From SKLM01 sp964514285 (GTDB lineage Bacteria; Chloroflexota; Anaerolineae; B4-G1), in the NCBI GenBank assembly GCA_964514285.1, contig CAZEQC010000013.1, positions 4,374 through 68,373 on the forward strand: a stretch of 64,000 nt of DNA, read 5' to 3'. Under the pieces are notes generated by a model, which was given only the letters and a program-made list of their open reading frames with translations, was not told where the DNA came from and searched no databases. Position 1 is the first letter of the stretch; the number at the start of each line of letters is the position of its first letter. Made by a program: the position numbers and the translations under genes. Positions 7,501 through 15,151 of this stretch are shown here, piece by piece.

Positions 7501-9356
7501 CCAATCAGGTCGCCATCGCCGTGGAGAACGCCCGGCTGTTCGAGGAGGTCCATCGAAGGCTGAAGGAGATGCGCTCACTGCAGAGAATCATCAGGGCCGC
7601 CTCCTCCACCCTGGACTTCGATGAGGTGCTGGCCCGGACGGTCGAGACACTGCGGGACACTCTCGGCGTCGAACGCCTCACGTTTGCCTCGCCCGAAGAG
7701 GACGAGTCGACCATGGCGGTCTATCCCTCCACAGCCGGCCTTCCGTCGGAGGCTGAGAGTCCCTGGCATCTACCGATGGAGGAGAGCATCGTGGGGCGCG
7801 CCTACCGCTCCGGAGAAGCTCTGTTGTTCACCGACGTCAGCGATGTCTCATCTTCGCTGGACGGAGCGCCTGCCACCCGGACGGAGATGGCCGTGCCGGT
7901 ACGGGATGGCGACGAGGTAGTCGCTGTTCTCAACGCGGAGAGCCCGTTGCCAAAGGACTTCGACGAGGACGATCTATCGCTGTTTTCCGCCGTGGCCGCC
8001 CAGCTCGGGGTCGCCCTGAAGAACGCGCGCCTTTTCGAGCAGACACGGCGCCGGCTGACCGAGACCCGCCTGCTCCAGGAGGTGATGCAGGTCGGAGCCA
8101 TCAGCCTCGATTTCGACCAGGTGCTGGAGCAAACCGTCGAGGCGCTGCACACGATGCTCGGTATTGAGTACCTCTCATTCGCCCTCCCCGTCGAGGGGGG
8201 GACGGCCCTCAAACTGCACCCCTCTCAGATCGGCTATGACCCAGAGACCGTCGACCTGAGGATACCGGTGGAGCAAAGCATCGCCGGTCGCGCCTACACG
8301 ACCGGCGAGGCTCAGATGGTTGGCGACGTGCGTAAGTCGTCGACCTATTTTGAGGGAGCCCCCAAGGTGCTCTCGGAGCTCAATGTCCCGGTCAAAGTCG
8401 CCGGTCGCGTCATCGCGGTTCTCAACGCAGAGAGTCAAAGGACAAATGCCTTCGACGAAGATGACCTACGGCTTTTCCAGGCCGTCGCAGCTCAGCTTGG
8501 CATCGTGCTAGAGAATGCCCGGCTCTATCAGACGCTACAGAAACAGAGGGATGAGCTGAGCCAGGCGTATGAGGAACTGAAGGAAGCCGAGCGCCTGCGT
8601 ACCGAGCTGGTTCAAAACGTCAGCCACGAGCTCCGAACCCCCTTCACGCTGGTTCAAGGGTACATTGAGCTGCTGATGGCCGGGGACCTGGGCCCCCTTT
8701 CGGAAAAACAACGAGAGGCGCTGTCCATCATCCGCAAGCGCGTTGAGGTCCTCCAGCGTCGAACCCGCGACCTTATGACGTTGGACAAGTTATCCCGTCA
8801 GAAAGCCCAATCCCAGCCCATCTGTGTGTTGAGCGCCTTGGAAAGCGCAGTGAGTGACTTGAAGGCCCGAGCGATCGGGGCGGGCGTCCGCATGTCAAGG
8901 GAGCTACCAGAGTCGCTGCCCCCGGTGCTGGCGAACCATAAACACCTGGTCCAGGCCTTTACGCACCTGATCGACAACGCCATCAAGTTCAGCCCCGACG
9001 GCGGCATGGTCACTCTTCGGGCCTGGGAAGGGGACGATTGCACGTGTGTCGCTGTCCAGGACGAGGGGATTGGGATCAAGCAACAGCATCTGGATCACAT
9101 CTTCGATCGGTTCTATCAAGTCGATGGCAGCATCAATCGGCGCTTTGGCGGCATGGGCATCGGGCTGGCCCTCGTATGGGAGATCGTGGAGTTCTATGGG
9201 GGACACGTAGAGGTGAGAAGTTCCCCGCCGGCTGGGAGTACGTTCGTCGTCTCCCTGCCCAAGGCGGGTTCGCCGGCCGTGAGAAACAAGGCTGCCGTGG
9301 CGCGACCAACCAGCACGGATCGCAGGAGGATCCTGCGAAAGAATACCTACCGATGA
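4542..9356 (+). CDS. Giant sensor histidine kinase: receiver-like domain, seven GAF domains, HisKA and HATPase
   Basis: At 1604 aa this is far above normal kinase size, and no membrane segment is seen, so it should be cytoplasmic. Residues 1-115 form a CheY-like receiver with Asp8, Asp52 and Thr80, but the usual conserved Lys is Gln102. Seven GAF domains follow at roughly 157-325, 336-493, 502-666, 676-830, 839-1003, 1010-1163 and 1175-1330, each closing with an EN/KNARL(Y/F) helix. GAF6 and GAF7 look like a recent duplication (both carry GRAY, a VLNAES strand and FDEDDL). A short coiled coil leads to HisKA with the phosphoacceptor His1362 (SHELRTP). The ATPase has N (DNAIKFS), G1 (DEGIGI) and G2 (GMGIGLAL) boxes. 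No response regulator is adjacent. The ligands are unknown. Confidence 0.95.
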   Translation: MPSILIIDGEPTTRETFRTFLEEAGYEVQTASGPTEAAEALTEHGCDVILADLDLIQAGGRELMDDLDDGNDTVPLVILTRGSDGDAAAAAMRLDAYDYVNQPITPGRLMHTLERAAERKRLLDERKRLKAKMQAYQERLRRESAQRTDDLEKSNQELDTLTRIGREISATLDLRQVLKRVTQLTANVCGAHRCTIVLIDDDEKMSTPAMSAFSDGHQDEEMWHLFQERSYPIPLAEVPEAQQVIREQSPLFIPDAPTSSLPNSLIEPFGIKSVLLVPLVSKKWVVGLMALDHVEEGRRFTDRQVNMATSIAAQATLAIENARLYKQARRQARHGTLLNTVAQQTNTIVEPERLLASVAQTIHEHFGYDSVILMLVDEESGDLTVGGKAGIGAEVVPDGYRQPLEEGIIGWVARHGEHMVSNDADQDERYFAPFPDRYRAGAELAVPLKIEGQVVGVLDLQCQRKHRFDELDIATAYILAGQIGTALQNARLYDEAHRRAIQLEAAVEVARDATAILDVDELLGETVHLICDRFNFSHAGVYLLDEQRERAVLRAAFTRGDHPLPHRGSPLPMGESAREPIPVNQAARTGEAQIAFRAGKRPPSSAASDLPVTRSEIALPLVSRGVVIGVLDVQSTEGAAFDEDDAATLQAMADQLTNALENARLYEAAQRRVAELEAIRQAGLHVTSSLELQPVLEAILESALQLVQGADAHIFLYEDERLNFGAAMWAGRGQQDPYAEPRQNGATYMVARSGKRLVIPDVAHHELFQGGAYDEWAGAIVSLPLKIGDQVQGVMNVAFDEPHAFSEEELNVLGLLADHAAIAVENARLYKEEQRHVEELTALHNIDLAITSTLSLDEVLERIYELLSKLMDVTTFYIGLHDEKTEQLRISLIVDQGNHLAPLTLDLQERGGFAGWVVRNQEPLWIENWAQEQETLPIEGIARGTPTQSLMVLPLLVRDKLVGVISAQSYEPYSFDEDDRRLFSSISNQVAIAVENARLFEEVHRRLKEMRSLQRIIRAASSTLDFDEVLARTVETLRDTLGVERLTFASPEEDESTMAVYPSTAGLPSEAESPWHLPMEESIVGRAYRSGEALLFTDVSDVSSSLDGAPATRTEMAVPVRDGDEVVAVLNAESPLPKDFDEDDLSLFSAVAAQLGVALKNARLFEQTRRRLTETRLLQEVMQVGAISLDFDQVLEQTVEALHTMLGIEYLSFALPVEGGTALKLHPSQIGYDPETVDLRIPVEQSIAGRAYTTGEAQMVGDVRKSSTYFEGAPKVLSELNVPVKVAGRVIAVLNAESQRTNAFDEDDLRLFQAVAAQLGIVLENARLYQTLQKQRDELSQAYEELKEAERLRTELVQNVSHELRTPFTLVQGYIELLMAGDLGPLSEKQREALSIIRKRVEVLQRRTRDLMTLDKLSRQKAQSQPICVLSALESAVSDLKARAIGAGVRMSRELPESLPPVLANHKHLVQAFTHLIDNAIKFSPDGGMVTLRAWEGDDCTCVAVQDEGIGIKQQHLDHIFDRFYQVDGSINRRFGGMGIGLALVWEIVEFYGGHVEVRSSPPAGSTFVVSLPKAGSPAVRNKAAVARPTSTDRRRILRKNTYR

Positions 9357-9444
9357 CGAGAGGCACCTTCGATCCGCGGCACCTCCTTCACCATCAGCCG
9401 CGTGCCGCATTCAATGATCGAGCAGACATCACCATGCTATCATC

Positions 9445-10086
9445 ATGAAACGATTCGTCGCTATTGCCGGTAATATCGGGGTCGGGAAATCAACGCTGAC
9501 GGAGCTGCTGAGCCAACGGCTGGATTGGGAGCCGTTCTTCGAAGCCGTCAATGACAACCCATACCTGACCGATTTCTACGAGGATATGGAACGGTGGAGC
9601 TTCCACTCCCAGATCTACTTCCTGTCGCGTCGTCTGCGTCACCACTGGCAGTTGCTGCAGCGGGCCAACTCGGTGGTGCAGGACCGCACGGTGTACGAGG
9701 ACGCTGAGATTTTCGCATGCAACCTCTATCGGCAGGGATCCATGGATGAACGGGACTACCGGAGCTACTGTGAGCTTTATGAGGTTGTGATCACAGTGCT
9801 CCCCCCCCCGGACTTGATCGTCTATCTGCGTGCCTCCGTTGCCACGCTGAAGGAGAGGATTCGACACCGAGGCCGTTCCTACGAGCAGAACATCTCAACC
9901 GCCTATCTCGAGCAGCTGAACGAGCTCTACGAGGTATGGATCAAGGACTTCGCGCTCTGCCCGGTATTGACCGTCCCCTCCGACGCTCTGGACTTCGTGA
10001 CAAATCAGAACCACCTGGAATTGGTCACGGAGAAGATACTGGAGAAACTCCACGGGCGGGAGGAAGTGGTATTTGAAAACGTATGA
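9445..10086 (+). CDS. Deoxynucleoside kinase (second of two)
   Basis: Salvage kinase of the dGK/dAK/dCK family with the standard length of 213 aa. The P-loop is GNIGVGKST (residues 9-17). The substrate loop reads VVQDRTVYEDAEIFA, matching the catalytic E/D-R-S region, and the lid has RHRGRSYE. It differs clearly from the first kinase (GDYTF instead of DRTVYEDAEIF), so the two probably divide substrates, as the paired dAK/dGK subunits of lactobacilli do. It starts 88 bp after the giant kinase with no strong ribosome binding site, and its stop overlaps the next start (ATGA). Confidence 0.92.
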   Translation: MKRFVAIAGNIGVGKSTLTELLSQRLDWEPFFEAVNDNPYLTDFYEDMERWSFHSQIYFLSRRLRHHWQLLQRANSVVQDRTVYEDAEIFACNLYRQGSMDERDYRSYCELYEVVITVLPPPDLIVYLRASVATLKERIRHRGRSYEQNISTAYLEQLNELYEVWIKDFALCPVLTVPSDALDFVTNQNHLELVTEKILEKLHGREEVVFENV

Positions 10087-11699
10087 ACGGGAACAAATCA
10101 CCCAATAGCCTCGAAAGAATCCGGCACCTCGAGTCGAAGGTACGCGAGCTCTCCTTTCTCCACGAGACCAACCAGTTGCTGACGGCCACCCTGGACTTGG
10201 ACAGCGTGCTCCGTTCGTTGATGAATCAGGTGCGCGCCTACTTCCAGGTGGAGGCGGTCTCTGTAGCCCTCCTTGAAGAGGAGAGCTCCGGCAGAGAGAG
10301 CACCCGGCAGCTCGCATTCCGCGTCGCTGTCGGGGAGACGTCCGAAGCCGTCACCGGTCTCCGCATACCTGCTGACGAGGGGGTCGCCGGCTGGGTTGTC
10401 CAGCACGGGGAGCCTGTCTTCATCTCGGACGCATACACCGACAGCCGCTGGTACCCTGGTGTCGACGAGCAGACGGCATTCAAAACGAGAGCCTTGCTGG
10501 CCGTTCCCATCATCACAGACCAGGGCATCATCGGCGCCATTGAGGCGCTCAACCCCACCACAGATACACTTGACGAGCAGAGAGCCCTGGAGGTGTTGAG
10601 CCAAGTCGCCGACCAGGCCGCCATGGCCATCACCAACGCGGAGCTCTATAAACGTGCTCGCCGGGCCGAGCTGCGATATGAAAGGCTGTTCCACAGCAGT
10701 CCGATGCCCGTCTTCGTTCTGGACTTCGACACGAAGATCCTCGACGTCAATCAAAGAGGGGCGGAACTGATGGGACAGCCGGCGCGTGCGCTGATCGGAA
10801 CCCGTTGGTGCGATCTGCTCGGCGAGGAGCAAGCTGCGTGTGAGAGGATATTCCAGGACCTTCCCGAGGACGGGGAGACGAGCTCGGAGATGAAGGTGCC
10901 CTCTCCCAGCGGCTTGCGCACGCTGAGTGTCCATATGACGGCCATCGATTACGGAGGACAGAGGGCCATCCAGTGGATTGGGCACGACATCACCGAGCTG
11001 ACGGAGCTGGAGTGTATGAGAGACGATCTGATGCACATGATCGTCCACGACCTGCAGAATCCCTTGACCAACATCCTGGGCAGCCTGCAAATGATGAACC
11101 AGGCGTTGCGGGAGGAAGACAGAAGCCTGCCGATGCTGGACGTCCTGCAGGTAGCCATACGAAGCAGCAAACGGCTGCGACGTCTCATCGACTCCCTGCT
11201 GGACCTACGTCAGCTGGAAGAGGGGAAGGCGGACCTGAACAAGATCGTGGTGCCGCCCCGGTTGTTGGCTCGAGAGGCGATCGAAGTCGTCCAGCCGGTG
11301 ATGAAGAAGAAGCGACAGGCGCTGAGCACCGACATCCCGAGCGACGTGCCCTCAATACGCGTCGATCGCGATATGATCACCCGCGTGCTGACAAACCTGC
11401 TGGACAACGCAGCGAAATTCACGTCGGTGAATGGGCAGATCGCCCTCACTGTTGAGAGGGAAGAGGAGAACCTCCTGTTTACCGTCTCCGACAACGGGCC
11501 TGGGATACCGCGGGACGCCCAAGGCCACATCTTCGAGCGTTTCACACGCCTGGAAAGCGCCAGAAGGACAAAGGGCACCGGTCTGGGGCTCCCCTTCTGT
11601 AAGCTGGCTGTAGAAGCTCACGGCGGCGAGATCTGGGTGGACAGCATACCCGGAGAGGGAAGCCACTTCACGTTCAAGCTGCCCCTGGAGGAACGATGA
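10083..11699 (+). CDS. GAF-PAS sensor histidine kinase
   Basis: A 538-aa soluble kinase. A GAF domain occupies about residues 20-190 (ETNQLLTATLDLDSVL at the start, MAITNAELYKRA at the end). A PAS domain follows at about 200-310 (FHSSPMPVFVLDFDTKILDVNQRGAELMG). HisKA carries phosphoacceptor His322 in HDLQNPL. The HATPase has NLLDNAAKFT, DNGPGIP and GTGLGLPFCK. It is translationally coupled on both sides by ATGA overlaps, to deoxynucleoside kinase 2 and to the AlaX-type gene. No cognate response regulator is in the window. The sensed signal is unknown. Confidence 0.94.
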   Translation: MNGNKSPNSLERIRHLESKVRELSFLHETNQLLTATLDLDSVLRSLMNQVRAYFQVEAVSVALLEEESSGRESTRQLAFRVAVGETSEAVTGLRIPADEGVAGWVVQHGEPVFISDAYTDSRWYPGVDEQTAFKTRALLAVPIITDQGIIGAIEALNPTTDTLDEQRALEVLSQVADQAAMAITNAELYKRARRAELRYERLFHSSPMPVFVLDFDTKILDVNQRGAELMGQPARALIGTRWCDLLGEEQAACERIFQDLPEDGETSSEMKVPSPSGLRTLSVHMTAIDYGGQRAIQWIGHDITELTELECMRDDLMHMIVHDLQNPLTNILGSLQMMNQALREEDRSLPMLDVLQVAIRSSKRLRRLIDSLLDLRQLEEGKADLNKIVVPPRLLAREAIEVVQPVMKKKRQALSTDIPSDVPSIRVDRDMITRVLTNLLDNAAKFTSVNGQIALTVEREEENLLFTVSDNGPGIPRDAQGHIFERFTRLESARRTKGTGLGLPFCKLAVEAHGGEIWVDSIPGEGSHFTFKLPLEER

Positions 11700-12964
11700 C
11701 TGAGCGCCTTTACTACAGCGAACCCTACCGCAGGCACTTCACGGCCCACGTTGTGGAGGCGTTGATCTGGGAAAGCCGCCCTGCAGTGATCCTGGATCGC
11801 ACCGCCTTCTATCCTACGTCCGGGGGACAACCGGCGGATCGAGGCACGCTGGGCGATGCGGCGGTGTTGGACGTGGTTGAAGGCCGGGCCGACGGCGATG
11901 GAAAGAAACCCGTGATCCACGTCCTCTCAGACGCTGTAGAGGTTGATGATCAAGTCGCGGGCGAGGTCGCCTGGCAGCGGCGCTTCGACCATATGCAGCA
12001 GCACACCGGCCAGCACGTGCTATCGGCCGCGTTCGAGCGCGTTCTCGGAGAAGCGGGCACGTCTTGCGCTGCTACGGTAGGCTTCCACCTGGGGGAGACG
12101 TCGAGCACCATCGACATCGACGTCGCGGACCTGGAGATGGACGACGTCCTGCCCGTCGAGAGGTTCGCCAACCGGATTGTCTGGGACGATCGTCCGATCA
12201 GCATTCGCCTCGTCGACAGCGAGGCGCTGGCCGATCTGCCCGTTGTCGAGCCGCCGCCCGACGTCGAGGGGCCTATCCGCCTGATCGAGATTCCCGGCCC
12301 TTCGGGCGCCGATGAGCGTCCGCTCGACGTCAACCCTTGTGGAGGAACGCACGTCGCCCGCACCGGAGAGATCGGCATGATCAAAATCGTGGGCCTGGAA
12401 CACCGTGGGGAAGAGACCCGCGTCGAGTTCCTCTGCGGAGGCCGAGCGCTGCGGGATTACGAAGCCAAGCGTCGTATGGCGAGCACGTTGGCAGCTAGGT
12501 TGACGGTCGGAACCTGGGAGCTGGACGAGGCCGTCGAAAGGCTGCAAGCGGAGATCAAAGAGTTGCGCCACGCCGAGCGTGGGCTGCGACGGCGGCTGCT
12601 GGACATGGAGAGCGCCGAATTGGCGGCGACGGCGGCATCACACGGGCGGTATCGCGTCGTCGGCGCGGTGTGGCAGCAACGCAGCCCGGACGAGCTGCGC
12701 ACGCTGGCCCGGAAACTGGCGGAGCACAGTGACGTCGTTGCGCTGTTGTTCAGCGTCAACGATCAACGCACCCACTTCTGCTTCGCCCGAGCTGACGACC
12801 TGGCCCTAGACGTGAATCAACTCCTCCAAGAAGCATGCGCCCAACTGGACGGTAAGGGCGGCGGGAGGCCCCAGGCCGCTCAGGGCAGCGCACCGAGGGC
12901 CAACGTCGAGCTCGTCGAGAGCGTCCTGCAGAACCTAGAAACGTCATTGGAGCGAGAGGACTGA
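11696..12964 (+). CDS. AlaX-type alanyl-tRNA editing protein with DHHA1 domain
   Basis: Resembles the stand-alone editing half of alanyl-tRNA synthetase, which hydrolyses Ser- or Gly-mischarged tRNA-Ala in the cytoplasm. The N-terminal part has RTAFYPTSGGQP and the zinc ligands His-Thr-Gly-Gln-His; the second zinc site is NPCGGTHVARTGE. A coiled-coil stretch (residues about 265-300, LQAEIKELRHAERGLRRRL) leads to a C-terminal DHHA1-like domain ending in KGGGRPQAAQG, the glycine-rich tRNA-binding motif. The length, 422 aa, fits the long AlaX form. The start overlaps the kinase stop by 4 bp. Its link to the flanking kinases is not evident. Confidence 0.9.
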   Translation: MTERLYYSEPYRRHFTAHVVEALIWESRPAVILDRTAFYPTSGGQPADRGTLGDAAVLDVVEGRADGDGKKPVIHVLSDAVEVDDQVAGEVAWQRRFDHMQQHTGQHVLSAAFERVLGEAGTSCAATVGFHLGETSSTIDIDVADLEMDDVLPVERFANRIVWDDRPISIRLVDSEALADLPVVEPPPDVEGPIRLIEIPGPSGADERPLDVNPCGGTHVARTGEIGMIKIVGLEHRGEETRVEFLCGGRALRDYEAKRRMASTLAARLTVGTWELDEAVERLQAEIKELRHAERGLRRRLLDMESAELAATAASHGRYRVVGAVWQQRSPDELRTLARKLAEHSDVVALLFSVNDQRTHFCFARADDLALDVNQLLQEACAQLDGKGGGRPQAAQGSAPRANVELVESVLQNLETSLERED

Positions 12965-12975
12965 AGGGAAGGACT

Positions 12976-13848
12976 ATGAAACAGATCGCACCCAACGTCT
13001 ACGTATCAACCGAGTATGCCTACGTCAACGTCGGCTGCGTCGTCGGGCCGGCGGGCGTCGTCGCCCTGGACGTGCCGACGCTGCCGCAGGAGACGATGAG
13101 CTGGGGCCGGCAGATTGCAGAGCTGACCGATCAGCCCATCGTCTACACAGCTCTCACAGACGCACATCCCCACCGGCTGTTATGCGCGTCCTTGCTGGAG
13201 GCCCCTATCGTCACATCACGGGGCGCCTACGACCAGGCGGCCAACTACAGTCGGGGATTCTGGCGCAACGTGCTGCGACGGCTGAAGCGCGAGCACCCAG
13301 ACGAAGAGGATGCTCTGAAGGCCGTCAAATCTGAGCTGCCCGATCTGCTGTTTAACGATAAGCTGACACTCCACAAAGGCGGGGCCGACGTGACGATTGA
13401 GCGAATCAACGGTGCCGCTCCTGGCAGCAGCTGGGTCCATTTCCGGGATGAGGGCATCGTCTTCCTCGGCGACACGTTGGTCGTGGGCCAACCGCCGGTG
13501 ATGGACGAATGCCCAGATTCCAAGGCGTGGCTGAACACACTGACCCACCTGCGAACGCCCCGCTTCTCCGACGTGGTCTTTGTGCCAGGGCGAGGGCCGA
13601 TGCCTGAGCGGGGCTCAGCCAGCCAGTCGGCGACAGAACCGCTGAGCGAGTACATACGTCTGGCGCGCCGGCGGGTACGTTCCCTCCACCAGAAAGGCCA
13701 GCCGCGCGACGACGTCGTTGATTACGTGGATGAGCTGCTCTCCGTCTTCCCCCTCTCCGAAGACGAGCACTCACAGTTCCGACGCCGAGCGCGCAACGGG
13801 ATCAAGCAGGTCTACGACGAGCTCGAGCCAGACCAGGACAGTGAGTAA
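12976..13848 (+). CDS. Metallo-beta-lactamase-fold protein lacking metal ligands
   Basis: The 290-aa protein has the strand pattern of the fold: a start like glyoxalase-type hydrolases (IAPNVYVST), GPAGVVALDVP, and a VFLGDT strand. The zinc ligands are nearly all changed. The HxHxDH motif reads DAHPHR, the GHTPG loop reads GAAPGS, and the C-terminal GHG reads GRG. Only the Asp of LGDT is conserved. I infer a pseudoenzyme that may bind a partner or ligand rather than hydrolyse. The C-terminal 70 residues are basic and helical. It starts 11 bp after the AlaX gene and overlaps the next by 8 bp. Confidence 0.72.
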   Translation: MKQIAPNVYVSTEYAYVNVGCVVGPAGVVALDVPTLPQETMSWGRQIAELTDQPIVYTALTDAHPHRLLCASLLEAPIVTSRGAYDQAANYSRGFWRNVLRRLKREHPDEEDALKAVKSELPDLLFNDKLTLHKGGADVTIERINGAAPGSSWVHFRDEGIVFLGDTLVVGQPPVMDECPDSKAWLNTLTHLRTPRFSDVVFVPGRGPMPERGSASQSATEPLSEYIRLARRRVRSLHQKGQPRDDVVDYVDELLSVFPLSEDEHSQFRRRARNGIKQVYDELEPDQDSE

Positions 13849-14791
13849 GCTATACGTCCCGTCTAAGACCCACACCCCGGTCGACCGCGTTCGCGAGGCA
13901 CTGGATCGGGCCGAGCGAGCGATCTCTAACCTGAGGGACGCCGGCACCGAGACGCTGGACCTGCTCCATCTTTTCGACCAGATCGAACGCCGGCTGCACG
14001 AGCTGGAGCAGCAGGACGTGGACGTCCGCGTGGAGCGGACGCAGTTCGAGACGCTTCAGCAGCAGCTGAAGCGCCGCAAGGGGCGCTTCCTGCGCCAAGC
14101 AGGGGGAAGCCTGAGGGAGGCGCGGGAGGAGACCGAGCCAGCGCGCTCCCGCTGGTGGTGGTACCTGGACGAGATAGCCGTCAAGCAGCGACGCCGCCGA
14201 ATCCTCCGGGTGGCGGCCGGGGCAGCCGCGGCCATCGTCCTCCTGGCCGGAGCGTGGCTGGGCTACAAGCGGTTCCTGGCCCCGCCTCCCGAGGTGGGCA
14301 AAGCGTATCGCTATATGCAGATGGGGCAATCCGAACTCGGGGTGGGGGACGTGCGCGCTGCGCTCGCCGATTTCGACGCAGCGACGGAGCTGACGCCCGA
14401 CGACCCCGAGCCCTGGCTCTGGAAAGGCGCGCTGCACGCCAAACTCGAGGAATCAGCCCAGGCTAGAGAGGCCTTCACCACGGCCGAACCTCTGTACGAG
14501 ACCCGGTTCGATTTTGTCCTCAATCGGGCCCGGATTCACCTGCATGCGGGGAGCGTGGAGAGGGCCAGGGACGACGTCGAGGCGGCCATTGAGCTGGAGC
14601 CGACTTCCGGGTGGGGATACTACCTCCGAGCCGGCATCGACGCCCAGGAAGGCAACTACGATGCCGCGCTGGCCGATCTCGAGCGAGCAGCTGACCTCGC
14701 CCGGGAGGGAGGCGATGGCCGACTCCAAGCCCTGGCCAACGAGAAGCGGGCGCGGTTGATGCAGATGAGCATGATACCGACGCCGGAGTAG
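13841..14791 (+). CDS. Membrane-anchored TPR protein
   Basis: A 316-aa protein from a GTG start that overlaps the preceding stop by 8 bp; an in-frame ATG further upstream would need a 131-bp overlap and is not favoured. Residues 1-115 are charged and helical with coiled-coil potential. One transmembrane helix spans about 121-141. The C-terminal 165 residues hold roughly four TPR-like repeats (AYRYMQMGQSELGVGDVRAALADF, then PEPWLWKGALHAKL, VLNRARIHLHAG, GYYLRAGIDAQEGNYDAAL). TPRs bind partner proteins; orientation in the membrane is not certain. It directly precedes the 90-aa and protease genes and may recruit them. No specific family name is recognised. Confidence 0.75.
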   Translation: MSKLYVPSKTHTPVDRVREALDRAERAISNLRDAGTETLDLLHLFDQIERRLHELEQQDVDVRVERTQFETLQQQLKRRKGRFLRQAGGSLREAREETEPARSRWWWYLDEIAVKQRRRRILRVAAGAAAAIVLLAGAWLGYKRFLAPPPEVGKAYRYMQMGQSELGVGDVRAALADFDAATELTPDDPEPWLWKGALHAKLEESAQAREAFTTAEPLYETRFDFVLNRARIHLHAGSVERARDDVEAAIELEPTSGWGYYLRAGIDAQEGNYDAALADLERAADLAREGGDGRLQALANEKRARLMQMSMIPTPE

Positions 14792-14842
14792 ATCGGCGCG
14801 AGGACGGAGGCCCGAGGCACTCCGCCGGGATAGGGAGGGCGT

Positions 14843-15115
14843 ATGCCGATATCAGAAGAGCAGATGCGGCAGCTCCGACGCGTTAAGACGGCGCACGAGG
14901 ATGAGCTGATGCGAAAGGCCAATGTCGTCGGCGTAGGCATCGGCTTTCGGAGGCGGCGAGGAAAGCCCACGGACGAGGCAGCCATCGTCGTCTCGGTGAC
15001 GCATAAGGTGCCGCGCTCGCAGCTCAACGAAGAGGATGTCGTACCCCACGAACTGGACGGTATGCCCGTGGACGTGGAGGCCGTGGGGACCTTGCACGCC
15101 CTCGACAGGTTATAG
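14843..15115 (+). CDS. Small protein homologous to the N-domain of the adjacent protease
   Basis: A 90-aa protein with the pattern helix, then NVVGVGIGFRRR, then AIVVSVTHKVPRSQL, then a short VDVEAVGTL strand. The same pattern (NVVGVGLGYKTK, VVVSVTRKEPP, TDVVETGVL) forms the first ~90 residues of the protease encoded 36 bp downstream, so the two arose by duplication. It has no signal peptide and no catalytic residues. It could act as a free propeptide-like inhibitor, a partner or a competitor of the protease domain; this is inference. A purine-rich GGGAGGG lies just before the ATG. Confidence 0.75.
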   Translation: MPISEEQMRQLRRVKTAHEDELMRKANVVGVGIGFRRRRGKPTDEAAIVVSVTHKVPRSQLNEEDVVPHELDGMPVDVEAVGTLHALDRL

Positions 15116-15151
15116 AGACTTGGGCTTTGAGCAAGACGGGGAGGAAAGGTG

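Noticed and set aside
11696..12964. Alanyl-tRNA synthetase fragment (pseudogene)
   Set aside because: It starts cleanly, has both zinc sites and the DHHA1-type C-terminus, and matches the long AlaX form instead.
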